64,000 bases of DNA from Akkermansiaceae bacterium (GTDB lineage: Bacteria; Verrucomicrobiota; Verrucomicrobiia; Verrucomicrobiales; DEV007). The stretch is from assembly GCA_024233085.1 (NCBI GenBank), contig JACKQC010000003.1, positions 300,157 to 364,156 of the forward strand. Direction: 5' to 3'. Of this stretch, positions 25,153-34,495 are shown piece by piece. Made by a program: the position numbers and the translations under genes. The notes below the pieces were generated by a model that did not search any database, was not told where the DNA came from, and worked only from the letters and a program-made list of their open reading frames with translations. The first letter of the stretch is position 1; each line of letters starts with the position of its first letter.

Positions 25153-27111
25153 TCATTTTTTGCGCTTCTTCGATTTCGTGTGGCGCTCGCCCCGCTCGCC
25201 GGGAAGCCGGTTGCTCCCGCCGCCGCTCCCGGACCCGCCGGCCTGCCGGGACTGCGCGGCTCGCGCCTGCTGCTCCTTGGCCTGGTCCTGGAGCCGCTCG
25301 AAGAATCCCTTCTTTCCGCCGGCCGCCCCTTTGCGCTTCTTCAGCTCCGGCTCCGGCAGTTTGTTCATCAGCCAGGTCTGCCCGATGCTGAAGATGTTTC
25401 CGGTCGTCCAATAGAGCGCCAGCGCCGAGGCGAAATTGTAGCAGATGAACAGAAAGATCAGCGGCATCAGCATGAACATGGTCTGCTGGGTCTTGTCGCC
25501 CGATTTCGGCGTCAGGGCCATCTGGATGGCCGTGGTGCCCGCCATGATCAGCGGCAGCAGATTGAAGGGAATGTTCAGGCCCGGAATCTGGAAAAGCGTG
25601 TCCGGCATCGCCAGGTCGGGCACCCAGAGAAAGCTTTCGTGCCGCAGCTCGACCGCCCGCCACAGCATGCCGTAAAAGGCGAGAAACACCGGCATTTGGA
25701 TGAACATGGGAAGACAACCGCCCAGCGGATTCACCCCGTAGTCGCGATAGAGCTTCATCAGCTCCTCGCTCTGCCGCTGCTGGTCGTCCTTGTACTTTTC
25801 TTTCAGCTCGTTCATCAGCGGCGTGAGCTTGCTCATCCGCTTCATGGTCCGCGTCGACTTCGCGTAGACGGGCCAGATCAGCACCCGGATCGCGATCGTG
25901 ATCAGGATGATGGCGATGCCGTAGGCGTGCCGGCCGCCGATGCCGCCCAGCAGATTTTTCAGCGCGACGAGCCCCTGGATCAGCCAGGACGCCAGCGGCT
26001 TGATCGCCCACCCGAACATCCAGCCGAAGATGGGGGTGTCGTCGTAGTTCATCACCAGCGTGGTCTGGTCGCCGAGGCGTTTCAGGCGCGCGTACTCCTT
26101 CGGCCCAAGGTAAAGCTCGTAGGCCAGCGTCCGCTGGTCGCCGGGGTTCAGCGTCACCTCCGGCAGACCCACCGCGGCCTCGATGGCGTAGGGCTTGCGC
26201 TTCGGTTGTTTCCCGCCGCCTTCGAAGTCGAACGGAAACCGCGCCGTCCACATCGGCGCGTCGTAGGAATCCTTCACCTTCAGCATGGTGGTGAAATACT
26301 GGTCGCTCACCCCCGCCCAGCCGAGTCCGGAGGCCGCCATCGTCTGGCTCTCCAACTGGGACGCGCCAATCCCCATCACGCCGCCTTTCTTGAAGCGGTC
26401 CACACCCTGGTACTCCATCGAGCCCCGCGACGCCTCCTTCCAGAAAAACCCCGTCTGGCGCGGCCACTCCCCCGCGTGCAGGGCCGATGCCGAGCCGAGA
26501 TACAGATACTGGCCCGCGGTGGAGAGCGGTTTGTCCCCATTGTTGCGAATCGTCACCGTCAGCTTCACCAAGTGCTCGTCGGACTGCGGTCCCGCGATTT
26601 CGAAGCGTTTTTCGATCCCGAGTTTCCCCGCCGTTTCGGAGGCGAAAGCCACCGCCGCGTCCGTTTGCTCGGTGACCCGCCAATTCGCCGCGTCCCACTG
26701 ACCCGGTCCGGTCGAAATCGCCCCGATCGGGTGTTTTCCACGCTCGTTCAGCGTCACGTAGGCGCCTTCCTCGCCCTTTACCTTCGTGTGGTCGAGGATT
26801 TCCGCCATCCGGATGCCGCCGCCCGCCGAAGTCAGCGTGCAGCGCAGGTCGGCATTGGCCAGCACCGCGGTTTTTTCCTCGGCCGGGGGAATGGCCGGCG
26901 CGGCCTCGACGGCCGCCTTTTCAACATCGCCGGCGGATTTCCCGGCCGGCCCGGTTCCGGACGCCTCGGACTTTTCCGCCTCGGCGGCCTCCTTCTCCCG
27001 CTGTTCCTGAACATAACGCTGATACTCGGCATTCCGCCTCGACTGCAACGCGCCCCAGCCGAACATTCCGGCGACACAGAGAACGACGACAATCCAGGCG
27101 GTGCGGTCCAT
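25153..27111 (-). CDS. yidC: Membrane protein insertase YidC
   Basis: 652 residues from ATG 27111 (MDRTAWIVVVLCVAGMFGWGAL, the first membrane segment). A linker rich in Glu/Ala leads to the periplasmic beta domain (about 85-370), then the conserved insertase core: IRVLIWPVYAKSTRTMKRMSKLTPLMNELKEKYKDD, GGCLPMFIQMPVFLAFYGML, and helices up to about residue 590. The tail is basic (HTKSKKRKK), suited to ribosome contact. It follows yidD by 67 bases in the rpmH-rnpA-yidD-yidC-jag order. Confidence 0.97.
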   Translation of the reverse strand: MDRTAWIVVVLCVAGMFGWGALQSRRNAEYQRYVQEQREKEAAEAEKSEASGTGPAGKSAGDVEKAAVEAAPAIPPAEEKTAVLANADLRCTLTSAGGGIRMAEILDHTKVKGEEGAYVTLNERGKHPIGAISTGPGQWDAANWRVTEQTDAAVAFASETAGKLGIEKRFEIAGPQSDEHLVKLTVTIRNNGDKPLSTAGQYLYLGSASALHAGEWPRQTGFFWKEASRGSMEYQGVDRFKKGGVMGIGASQLESQTMAASGLGWAGVSDQYFTTMLKVKDSYDAPMWTARFPFDFEGGGKQPKRKPYAIEAAVGLPEVTLNPGDQRTLAYELYLGPKEYARLKRLGDQTTLVMNYDDTPIFGWMFGWAIKPLASWLIQGLVALKNLLGGIGGRHAYGIAIILITIAIRVLIWPVYAKSTRTMKRMSKLTPLMNELKEKYKDDQQRQSEELMKLYRDYGVNPLGGCLPMFIQMPVFLAFYGMLWRAVELRHESFLWVPDLAMPDTLFQIPGLNIPFNLLPLIMAGTTAIQMALTPKSGDKTQQTMFMLMPLIFLFICYNFASALALYWTTGNIFSIGQTWLMNKLPEPELKKRKGAAGGKKGFFERLQDQAKEQQARAAQSRQAGGSGSGGGSNRLPGERGERHTKSKKRKK

Positions 27112-27178
27112 TGAGGGGATTCGGGATAAACGGTGAACTGAAACGGGATGGGCTTCGCGGCAAGGCGAGAGGGCAGAC

Positions 27179-27487
27179 TTAACCTCCCTCCGGCGGTTCG
27201 TGAAACGAATCTTTCCGGTTTTTCGCGAATTCCGGGTGCGCCTCCACAAATTCCGCCCAGCCCGGCACCGGGTCCCAGCCCTGTCCGCCCCACGGGTGAC
27301 AGCGAAAAATGCGCCGCATCCCCATCCACGCCCCACGCATCGCCCCGTGAACCCGCACCGCGTCGATGAAATACTGGGAACAAGTCGGCCGGAAACGGCA
27401 ACCGCTCAGCGGACCGCTCAGGAAATGCAAGGGCGGCGAGATGAACACCTGGTATCCGCGCACCAGCAGGATCAGGATCGTTTTCAT
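27179..27487 (-). CDS. yidD: Membrane protein insertion efficiency factor
   Basis: 102 residues from ATG 27487: MKTILILLVRGYQVFISPPL, then GCRFRPTCSQYFIDAVRVHGAMRGAWMGMRRIFRCHPWGGQGWDPVP, which carries the three invariant Cys of YidD. It overlaps the end of rnpA by 4 bases. Confidence 0.96.
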   Translation of the reverse strand: MKTILILLVRGYQVFISPPLHFLSGPLSGCRFRPTCSQYFIDAVRVHGAMRGAWMGMRRIFRCHPWGGQGWDPVPGWAEFVEAHPEFAKNRKDSFHEPPEGG

Positions 27488-27834
27488 TCCGCGTAAAGCC
27501 CCGCCTTGCGGGCGAGCCAGTTCCATTCCTTTTCCAGCGCGGCCGAATCCGCCGTCGCCGCCGGCCCCCGCGCCACCAGCACCAGGCACTGGCCCGGTTT
27601 CAGGCCTTCACCCCGCCGTTGCAGAATTCCCCGCAGCCGCCGTCGCACCCGATTGCGCACCACGGCATTGCCGAGCCGCTTGGTGGTGATGATCCCCACC
27701 TTGATGGTTCGCGCCACTTCCGGAGCCTCCAGCACTCCGAGCACCAGATGACGCCCCCGGAAACTTCGGCCCTCCTCCCGGACGCGCCGGAACAGCGACC
27801 ATGAGCGGAGGACTTTCCCGCGCGGCAGACGCAT
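27484..27834 (-). CDS. rnpA: Ribonuclease P protein component
   Basis: 116 residues from ATG 27834 (MRLPRGKVLRSWSLFRRVREEG). The RNA-binding signature is KRLGNAVVRNRVRRRLRGIL. It supports the RNase P RNA in cutting tRNA 5' leaders. A longer in-frame start at 27879 adds 15 residues and is unlikely. rpmH ends 57 bases upstream. Confidence 0.95.
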   Translation of the reverse strand: MRLPRGKVLRSWSLFRRVREEGRSFRGRHLVLGVLEAPEVARTIKVGIITTKRLGNAVVRNRVRRRLRGILQRRGEGLKPGQCLVLVARGPAATADSAALEKEWNWLARKAGLYAE

Positions 27835-27890
27835 GACCGACGGCGGCGAGGATGGACGAGCGGCGCCGAACCGCTCCACTCCGGCAAGAA

Positions 27891-28070
27891 TCAGGAATGC
27901 TGATTCGTGTGACGCTTGTAGTGAATCTCCGCCCCTTTCGGCAGCAGGCGCTTGCGGCCTTTCTTGCGGCGCCGGCGGATGATGTCGCGGCCGCTCTTGC
28001 AGGACATGCGGGCGCGGAAGCCGTGCTGGCGTTTGCGCGAGCGTTTCGAAGGCTGAAAGGTGCGTTTCAT
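27891..28070 (-). CDS. rpmH: Ribosomal protein bL34
   Basis: 59 residues: MKRTFQPSKRSRKRQHGFRARM is the universal start of L34. A C-terminal extension (KRLLPKGAEIHYKRHTNQHS) makes it longer than the usual 44-46 residues. First gene of the rnpA-yidD-yidC-jag operon. dnaA, often its neighbour, is not in the window. Confidence 0.97.
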   Translation of the reverse strand: MKRTFQPSKRSRKRQHGFRARMSCKSGRDIIRRRRKKGRKRLLPKGAEIHYKRHTNQHS

Positions 28071-28176
28071 GACGGTCGGAAAAAGGTTTCGGGATGGAAG
28101 AAAAAGATGGGGTGGCCCCGTGTTTCGCCGCGAATTTCGGACATTCCGCGCTCCGCCCGGCGAAAAAAGGGCCGAA

Positions 28177-28204
28177 AGAGTAGGCGGCGCCCGGCGAAAG
28201 TCAA
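28177..28204 (-). promoter_or_regulatory. Putative sigma-70 promoter of the rpmH operon
   Basis: On the minus strand TTGACT (28204-28199) and TACTCT (28182-28177) are separated by 16 bases, giving a leader of about 100 bases before rpmH. It is the best -35/-10 pair found in the gap. Confidence 0.45.
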
Positions 28205-28273
28205 TCGGCCTTCGCGGAAATCGTCGGTTTTGCGGGTGACGCGCCGATCGGGAGTGGATTGGCGGACGCGGCC

Positions 28274-28314
28274 GACCCGACAGGGTTACCTCGGTCACCT
28301 AACCCTGTTCGATC
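28274..28314. repeat. 41-bp double-palindrome element, copy 4
   Basis: Unit gacccgacagggttacctc, spacer ggt, unit cacctaaccctgttcgatc. It lies in the divergent gap, 70 bases upstream of the rpmH -35 box and 148 bases before the plus-strand gene. Confidence 0.85.
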
Positions 28315-28461
28315 CGGCGCCCGCTCTTGTCCGTTATTCGCATTTTTCCATCGACACCCGGCTTGCGATTTTGAATAATGGCGCGGAACGGAAAGGCCCC
28401 GAATTCCATACTTGGGGCGCCAGGGAGACCCGACCCGGAACCGCCCACTCGACCCGCTCTC

Positions 28462-29652
28462 ATGAAAACGCCCCCCTTGCCCATCGTGCTCGACGTCTTC
28501 GCCCGCCGCCGGATCTTTCCCGCCGCGGCGCTGTTTTTCCTCCTCTCCGTCTCCCTCGCCGGCGCGGCCGAGGTGACCGTGCAGAACGACTCCGACTACC
28601 CCGCCAAGCTCTATTCCACCGATGGCTCCGGCTGGCATTACGAGGCGACGCTGCCGGCGGGCAGCCGCTCCCAGCGAATCGCGTCCGAGCCCGGGATCGA
28701 CTGGGGATTCGCCGACCCCACCGCCCACCGGCTCGACATCGTGAAACGCATCACGGTGAAAACTTTCGGATTCAACACCCTGACCCTGACCAACCGCGAT
28801 CTTGGCCCGTCGGGCGGCGGGGGCGGCGATCCCGGCCTGCTGGAGCGGTCCATCACCGTCACCAACCGAGCCTCCGTGCCGGTGGACGTCTATTTCGACC
28901 ACGGCCATGGCTGGGAGTACGAGATCACCCTGCCCTCCGGCGCGAGCCGCAAACTTGCCGCCCAGGACGGCGACGATTGGGGCGTCGACAATCCCGCCGA
29001 GCGGGGCGTGAACATTCTCAAATCCACCACCATCAAAGCCTGGAATCCCGTCGTGGTCTTGAACGTGGACGATGACGACCTCGGCATCGATCCCGGTCAC
29101 CGCCATGGCCCGGGGTCCGGCCCGCGTGACCGGCGGCTCACCATCGTCAATCGCAGCCATCATCCCGCCGGCGTCTTTTCCAATGCCGGTCCCGGTTGGA
29201 CTCGGAAAGGCTCCATCGACCCCGGCGAATCTCTCCGCTTCGAGATCGAGACCGGCCAGGAATGGGGCGTGGGCCGCTCCCAGGGCAGCCGGGTCGATCT
29301 TTTCAAGACGATGGCCCCCACTCGCTGGGGCGCCAACGTCCTCGCCTTTGGCGACGAAGACCTGCCCGAAGACATCCGCGACCACGATCGGGGTTGGCCG
29401 GGCGATCGCGACCGCGACGGCAACGAAGTCACGGTCACCTTCGAAAACCGGGCCGACGAGACGGCTTACATTTATCAAAAGATCGATCCCCTGGGGCTGC
29501 GCAACGAATTGCTGACCACCGTCCCGAGAGATCGCTCCGTCAAGCTCGACCTCGTCCCCGGCATGCGCGTTGTCGTCAAGCTCGACGGCCCCCTGCCCGT
29601 CGCCTCCTACACCATTCCCACCTCACGGGTGACCTACCGGATCGGGGATTGA
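28462..29652 (+). CDS. Secreted protein with four tandem beta-type repeats
   Basis: 396 residues. The signal peptide spans about 1-36 (FPAAALFFLLSVSLAGAAE). The rest is four diverged copies of one domain of about 95 residues, starting near residues 38, 131, 226 and 324: VTVQNDSDYPAKLY, ITVTNRASVPVDVYF, LTIVNRSHHPAGVFS and VTFENRADETAYIYQ. Each but the last continues with a Gly-Trp strand, a xLPxGxS turn and a WG.(D/S) motif. The first three are joined by Gly/Asp/His-rich linkers. The pattern recalls small beta-sandwich domains of the VHL-beta type, but no family is certain and no function is known. Confidence 0.7.
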   Translation: MKTPPLPIVLDVFARRRIFPAAALFFLLSVSLAGAAEVTVQNDSDYPAKLYSTDGSGWHYEATLPAGSRSQRIASEPGIDWGFADPTAHRLDIVKRITVKTFGFNTLTLTNRDLGPSGGGGGDPGLLERSITVTNRASVPVDVYFDHGHGWEYEITLPSGASRKLAAQDGDDWGVDNPAERGVNILKSTTIKAWNPVVVLNVDDDDLGIDPGHRHGPGSGPRDRRLTIVNRSHHPAGVFSNAGPGWTRKGSIDPGESLRFEIETGQEWGVGRSQGSRVDLFKTMAPTRWGANVLAFGDEDLPEDIRDHDRGWPGDRDRDGNEVTVTFENRADETAYIYQKIDPLGLRNELLTTVPRDRSVKLDLVPGMRVVVKLDGPLPVASYTIPTSRVTYRIGD

Positions 29653-29691
29653 CCTCTTCGGGTGACGATCCCACGCCGACCCGCCGCGCCT

Positions 29692-31653
29692 TCAGGTCTC
29701 GTCCTCGGCCACGACCACCAAGCAATCGTCCGGGGCGAAGGAATACGGCGTGTTCTTTTCGGGTATCAGCTTCACGCCAAAGTTGCGCTCCCGGTTTTCC
29801 TCGTCGGCCTTCACCTTGACGCCGAGACAGACTTCGCCGCGCTTCTGCGCCAGCAGCATGCAGTCGGCGAAGGTCATCTCGGCGGGGATTTCTTCCAGGT
29901 AAAGGGAGAGCGGCTTGAGATAGATTTCCGATCCATCCTCCTCGAAGAGATCGTCGTAGACGCGCTTGATGTCCGGTTCCTCGCTCATCTGGGCGATCAT
30001 CATGCTGACGAGCCGGTTGCTGATGATGAAGTCCTTCACGCCAGCGCGGGAGATGATATTCTGGTTGGTCGAGTCCATCACCTCGGTGATCAGACGGGTG
30101 TTCACGGTGTTGTCCGGATACTCGTCGAAAATCTGGCGCAGGAGCAGTAGAATGAGGATGGTGCGGGCGTCGGCCTCCTCAGCGTCCGTTTCCTCGTGAT
30201 CCGGTCCGCCGCCGCTGAGGACGATAATGTTGTCGCGCTTGCTGGGCTCCGACTCGATCAGGGTCTCGAGCCGGAGCGGGTCCTTGTCGATCAGCGTGAC
30301 TTCGAGCGGTTCGAGTTTTTCGTTGAGCGCCTCGATTTCGGCCCGTTCCTCGGCGGTTGGATGGTGGAGGATCACGTGCACGCTCGAGCCCTCAAGCACG
30401 TAGTCGGCATATTGCTCGAGGATGATATGTCCCTTGCGGTTCCATCCGATGATCAGCTCGTTCTCGATGTGCTTCTCGAGACGGGCGGAGCGGAGCGGCA
30501 GTTCCCGCCCTGCGGCGACGGGGGATTTCACGAAATCGATGGTGGAGTCGTCCTCCGCGAGGATGAGGACTTCGTCGCCCTTGTCGAGCCGACGGTCGAT
30601 GGGCGGATTGATCTCCAAATCACCGGTGGCGGTGCGCAGCCCCAGCGGCACGCCGTCGGGAAAGTGAAACTGCAAGCTGCCGAAAGCGATCCCTCCCCAG
30701 TCGGCACCGTGGAAATACATCTCGCAGCCGTCGAAGGAGAGGATCTCGCCATAGGCCACCGAAAGTCCGACGGAGCGGCTGGTCTGGACGATGATCTTGG
30801 CGAGAATGTCGTTGGCGTCGGCGACGGAGATTTCGTGGGGGCAGTTTCGCTGCACGATCTCGTGGTGCCGCTTGTCGTAGATCTCGGCGACGATGTTCAG
30901 CGGGTTATCCGCGCCCCGGCTCGCGGCGAGCGCGAGAATGGTTTTGATGACTTTGGCGTCGCTCCGGTTTTTCGCGTCGCGCGAGGCTTCCTCGGTTGCC
31001 GAGGCGAGCACGATCGCGGAGCGGGCGGTGGCCACGGAGACGACCTTCAGGTTGGCCTGGAGTGAGGTCGATCCGGAGCGCGTCACGACGCGCGTGTTCA
31101 GGGTTTCGGGCAGCGTCAGTGCCAGGAAATCGTCCATTTCCTCCTTCGGAAAATCGGCCAGAATGACGACGGCGGGATTGTCCTCGCTCTCGTTGGCGAG
31201 GATTAATTCACGCAGGATCTCCACCACGCGCTGCTCGTTCCAACCGAGGATCAGGGAATGCCCGTCCTCGATCACCGTCGAGTGCCCTTTGCGCAGGTCT
31301 TCCAGTTTCTTCACCAGCGCCGTGGTGATGAAACCGATGAGCAGGGACAGCAGCACGATGCCGGCGAGACCCGCGAGGATGGCCGGAATCTTCAGCCACG
31401 GCGAGGAGTCCACGTCCTGCGCCATGTTTCCGGGATCGGTCATCTGCAGAAAAGTCAGGTAAATCTGGCGGAAAAATCCCTCACCCCGTTCCGCGCTGGC
31501 CCCGGAACCCTCGATCAGGCCGCGCAGGATGCCGATGGCTGCATAGACGACCAGGAAACCGGCCACGACGGTGATAAAGATGGATTTTCCGCCACTCGAC
31601 ATGAAATTATCGAAGCGGTAGCGTGCTTTTTGTTTCCAGTTCGGTGCGCTCAT
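29692..31653 (-). CDS. CASTOR/POLLUX-type ion channel with RCK/TrkA-N domains
   Basis: 653 residues. Two membrane helices (about 24-43 and 89-113) flank a pore loop (IYLTFLQMTDPGNMAQD). These are followed by two long NAD-binding-like (RCK/TrkA-N) halves: HSLILGWNEQRVVEILREL...VVILADFPKEEMDDF, and a second near NELIIGWNRKGHIILEQYADYVLEGSSVHVIL. This is the arrangement of the CASTOR/POLLUX/SYM8 channels known from plant symbiosis and of bacterial relatives, which conduct K+ or Ca2+. It should sit in the inner membrane as a tetramer. It is the only such gene here, preceded by an AT-rich promoter region. Confidence 0.85.
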   Translation of the reverse strand: MSAPNWKQKARYRFDNFMSSGGKSIFITVVAGFLVVYAAIGILRGLIEGSGASAERGEGFFRQIYLTFLQMTDPGNMAQDVDSSPWLKIPAILAGLAGIVLLSLLIGFITTALVKKLEDLRKGHSTVIEDGHSLILGWNEQRVVEILRELILANESEDNPAVVILADFPKEEMDDFLALTLPETLNTRVVTRSGSTSLQANLKVVSVATARSAIVLASATEEASRDAKNRSDAKVIKTILALAASRGADNPLNIVAEIYDKRHHEIVQRNCPHEISVADANDILAKIIVQTSRSVGLSVAYGEILSFDGCEMYFHGADWGGIAFGSLQFHFPDGVPLGLRTATGDLEINPPIDRRLDKGDEVLILAEDDSTIDFVKSPVAAGRELPLRSARLEKHIENELIIGWNRKGHIILEQYADYVLEGSSVHVILHHPTAEERAEIEALNEKLEPLEVTLIDKDPLRLETLIESEPSKRDNIIVLSGGGPDHEETDAEEADARTILILLLLRQIFDEYPDNTVNTRLITEVMDSTNQNIISRAGVKDFIISNRLVSMMIAQMSEEPDIKRVYDDLFEEDGSEIYLKPLSLYLEEIPAEMTFADCMLLAQKRGEVCLGVKVKADEENRERNFGVKLIPEKNTPYSFAPDDCLVVVAEDET

Positions 31654-31958
31654 GCCGTCGGCCCTCGATCTTTCAGGTTTACTGTTGGGTTGTCAAATTC
31701 TCTGTCGCGATCTCCGCTCCCGAGTTTTTCGCCCCGTCGACCAAGCGACCGGACGGCCCACGCTTCCACGACGAAGCGACACTCTTCATTCCGCAAACTG
31801 TTGGGAAATCAATTTTTCGATTTCTACTGCTACTATTGGGAAACTTACTTTTCGACTTCTCCGCTATCCCTTTCGCCCAAACGATTTGACACAACAATCG
31901 AGGTCGGAATTTCGGGTAACCGGGCGTCCGGACGGGAGGGAAGCAAGTATACGGTCCG
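31654..31958. other. AT-rich upstream region of the channel gene
   Basis: No gene. It contains two related 20-base direct copies at 31801-31820 and 31836-31855 (both start ttgggaaa and end ttcga), 35 bases apart, which look like paired binding sites on the upstream side of the channel gene. The sulfatase gene ends at its right edge. Confidence 0.4.
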
Positions 31959-34172
31959 TCAGGCCGGCGGCAGTTCCCGAAGAAACACGTTCCGGAACTC
32001 GACGGCATCCTTGTGGTTCTGCAGGGTGATCGGTCCCTCGGCGGGAATGTCCTTAACACGTGCGCCCTCGATCACCTCGGTGCCGTTGAGAGTGACATCG
32101 ACACGATCGCCCCGCACGGTGATGACAAAGCGATTCCACTCGCCGGGGCCCTTGTCGGCGCGGCTGAAGGGCATGGTTTTCAGGCGCTCCTCTTTCGTGG
32201 TGTCCATGTCCTTGAACTTCGTTCCGACCTCGCCGCTGCCGCAGGGCTGGCACCAGATGTTCACCTGGGCGAGCCGGGCGCCTCGCAGGAACACGCCGCT
32301 GTCGCCCCAGGTGAGATTGTCCCTCATGACCGTCTTGCCTTCGGCGTCGGTGTGAAAGGTGCCGTCGTCCTGAAGCCATTGATGCGGTTTGACATGAGGT
32401 TCGCCGGTGAGGCGCCAGTCGATCATCAACGTGAAGTCCTTGAAGGACTTCGTGGTGGAGAGGTTGTAGTCCTTCCCCTTTACCCGCGGAGGCTCGTCGG
32501 TGCGCAGGCGAATGACGCCACCGGCGATGTCCCAGACGCCATCGAGGTGCGCGGGATGATCCCAACGCTCCCACGTCTTGCCATCGAACAGGGAAATGAA
32601 TCCTTCGGGAGTTTCGGAGGCGTCGCCAACCGCGGCGGGAACCCAGCGCTCGGTCTGGGTCTTCCGGAAATCCACGTCACAGTCGTTGTGGGAAGCAAGG
32701 TTCTCCCGCGTCGCTCCGCGCCGGACCACGGCGTCGAGCTTCGCCGTCAGCAAGGCGACGAGGTCCGGTCGGTCGGCGGCGACATCGTGCGCCTCGACGA
32801 TGTCATGCTCCAGATCGTACAGCTCGGCCACGGTGGCCTGACCCCGCGACGCTTCGACATTCTTGCCGGCCATGCGATAGACGAGCTTCCACTGGCCGTC
32901 GCGCAGCGCGAACTCGCCCATGTTCGAATGGCTCACCAGTCCGGTGCGCGCGCCGCTTCCCTTGCCCAGGAGGTCGGGCAGGAAACTCACGCTGTCTTCC
33001 GCGCCATCGGCGGGCAAATCGCCGCCCACCACTCCCGCGAAGGTCGCGAAGAGATCGGTCAGCGAGACCGGACGATTGCTTTTCGCGCCGGCGGCCACTT
33101 TCCCCGGCCACCGCACCACGAGCGGCACACGATGGCCGCCCTCCCAAATGTCTCCCTTGTGACCACGATACGGACCGCTGGGCAGATGCCCGGCCTGGAT
33201 GAGATCGTCCCAACCGGTGTAGTGCGAGTGACCGTTGTCCGCGGTGAAAATAACGATCGTGTTGTCGGCGATGCCCGCCTCGTCCACCGCCTCCAGCACC
33301 CGGCCCGCCGACCAGTCCGTCTCCATCACGAAATCCGCCACCGGGGCGATGCCGCTCTTCCCGCGAAACGCGGGCGAAGGCACGACGGGCTCGTGCGGCG
33401 AGGTCTGCGCGAAGTAGAGGAAGAACGGCTCCTCCTTTTGGGCCCGATCGTGGATGGTTTCGACCGCGTGCCGGGTGATCTCCGGCAGGATCGCCTGCAA
33501 GCGCCATCCCGGCGCCGCCGCGGTGCCGTTGAACGCCACCGGCAGCACGATGCCCTCCTCCGGGTCCACTTGCAGCGGTTCCGTCGGCTGGATCGCGACG
33601 CGGTCGTTCTCGATCCAGGTGAAGGGCGGAAGGTTCGGCAGATCGACACCGAACCACCGATCGAATCCCCGATCGACCGGTCCGCCGGTCACAGGCTGGT
33701 CGAAATACCACTCCAGATTCTTCTGCCCGTTCGGTTTTGCCGTCATCTTGGCGGGCTGCGGCCCCGGCCAATTCCAGCCGAGATGCCATTTGCCGATGCC
33801 GGCCGTGTGATAACCGTGCGCTCGCAGGAACCCCGGCAAGGTGGGCCGATGCCCGTCAATCAGCGGCGGTTCGTAGGCCGCCACCACCCACTCCTGCAAT
33901 CGAGTGCGCCACGCGTAGCGTCCCGTGAGAAGCCCGTAGCGGGTCGGCGAACACACCGCGGACGGGCTGTGCGCGTCGGTGAAACTCATCCCCTCGCGCG
34001 CCAGCCGGTCGAGGTTCGGCGTGGCGATCTTGTTGTCCGGATAGTGCGCCCGGATGTCGCCCACCCCCAGGTCGTCCGCGAGGATGACGATGATATTGGG
34101 CCGTTTCTCCGCCGCCCCAAGACTGGCGATCATTGAAAAAAGGGCCGCGATCGGAAGAGCGTTTCGTTTCAT
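31959..34172 (-). CDS. Exported sulfatase fused to a DUF1080 domain
   Basis: 737 residues from ATG 34172 with a signal peptide (1-21). The S1 sulfatase domain starts RPNIIVILADDLGVGDI. The catalytic motif SAVCSPTRYGLLTGR has Cys74, which must be converted to formylglycine. GKWHLGW and IFTADNGHS supply other metal and substrate ligands. From about residue 545 the 3-keto-disaccharide hydrolase (DUF1080) domain follows (FISLFDGKTWERWD ... GDSGVFLRGARLAQVNIW). Such two-domain enzymes are common in Verrucomicrobia and Planctomycetes that degrade sulfated polysaccharides. Substrate not inferable. Confidence 0.93.
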   Translation of the reverse strand: MKRNALPIAALFSMIASLGAAEKRPNIIVILADDLGVGDIRAHYPDNKIATPNLDRLAREGMSFTDAHSPSAVCSPTRYGLLTGRYAWRTRLQEWVVAAYEPPLIDGHRPTLPGFLRAHGYHTAGIGKWHLGWNWPGPQPAKMTAKPNGQKNLEWYFDQPVTGGPVDRGFDRWFGVDLPNLPPFTWIENDRVAIQPTEPLQVDPEEGIVLPVAFNGTAAAPGWRLQAILPEITRHAVETIHDRAQKEEPFFLYFAQTSPHEPVVPSPAFRGKSGIAPVADFVMETDWSAGRVLEAVDEAGIADNTIVIFTADNGHSHYTGWDDLIQAGHLPSGPYRGHKGDIWEGGHRVPLVVRWPGKVAAGAKSNRPVSLTDLFATFAGVVGGDLPADGAEDSVSFLPDLLGKGSGARTGLVSHSNMGEFALRDGQWKLVYRMAGKNVEASRGQATVAELYDLEHDIVEAHDVAADRPDLVALLTAKLDAVVRRGATRENLASHNDCDVDFRKTQTERWVPAAVGDASETPEGFISLFDGKTWERWDHPAHLDGVWDIAGGVIRLRTDEPPRVKGKDYNLSTTKSFKDFTLMIDWRLTGEPHVKPHQWLQDDGTFHTDAEGKTVMRDNLTWGDSGVFLRGARLAQVNIWCQPCGSGEVGTKFKDMDTTKEERLKTMPFSRADKGPGEWNRFVITVRGDRVDVTLNGTEVIEGARVKDIPAEGPITLQNHKDAVEFRNVFLRELPPA

Positions 34173-34495
34173 GCGGGGCCGGGGTGTGGAAAAGGTGGGC
34201 GGCATTCGGATACCGCGTCGAAAAGGTTACTTCAACCCCTTGGCGATCCACGATTGCGGGCGCCGGCGGCGCGGTCCACTCGTTGCGGCGAGAACATGGC
34301 GGAAAACGATGGCAAGTCCAGACTCCCCTCGGTTTACGATCAAAACCGGACGGATCGGCGAGAACCGTGACGAGATCCGGACCAACCCCTTGAACCCTTC
34401 GCGAAAAATTCGCGCGACGCCCTCAAAGGACGCTGGCGTCCCGCGCGCGGATGGTCTTTGATAGGCGCGTTACCCCCGCCCGATTTCCGGAAACC
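34173..34495. other. Divergent intergenic region sulfatase / lutA
   Basis: Must contain promoters for both the sulfatase (minus) and lutABC (plus). No clear hexamers, repeats or small gene stand out. Confidence 0.5.

Larger units (their letters stand above)
28071..28461. other. Divergent intergenic region rpmH / repeat-domain protein
   Basis: Holds the rpmH promoter, 41-bp element copy 4 and the upstream region of the plus-strand gene at 28462. No DnaA boxes (TTATCCACA-like) were seen, so there is no sign that this is the replication origin despite rpmH. Confidence 0.6.

Noticed and set aside
28071..28461. Replication origin next to rpmH
   Set aside because: No dnaA, no DnaA boxes and no AT-rich unwinding region.
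31681..31700. actgttgggttgtc as a lone unit of the palindromic family
   Set aside because: It lacks the AACCCTGT core and the inverted arm.
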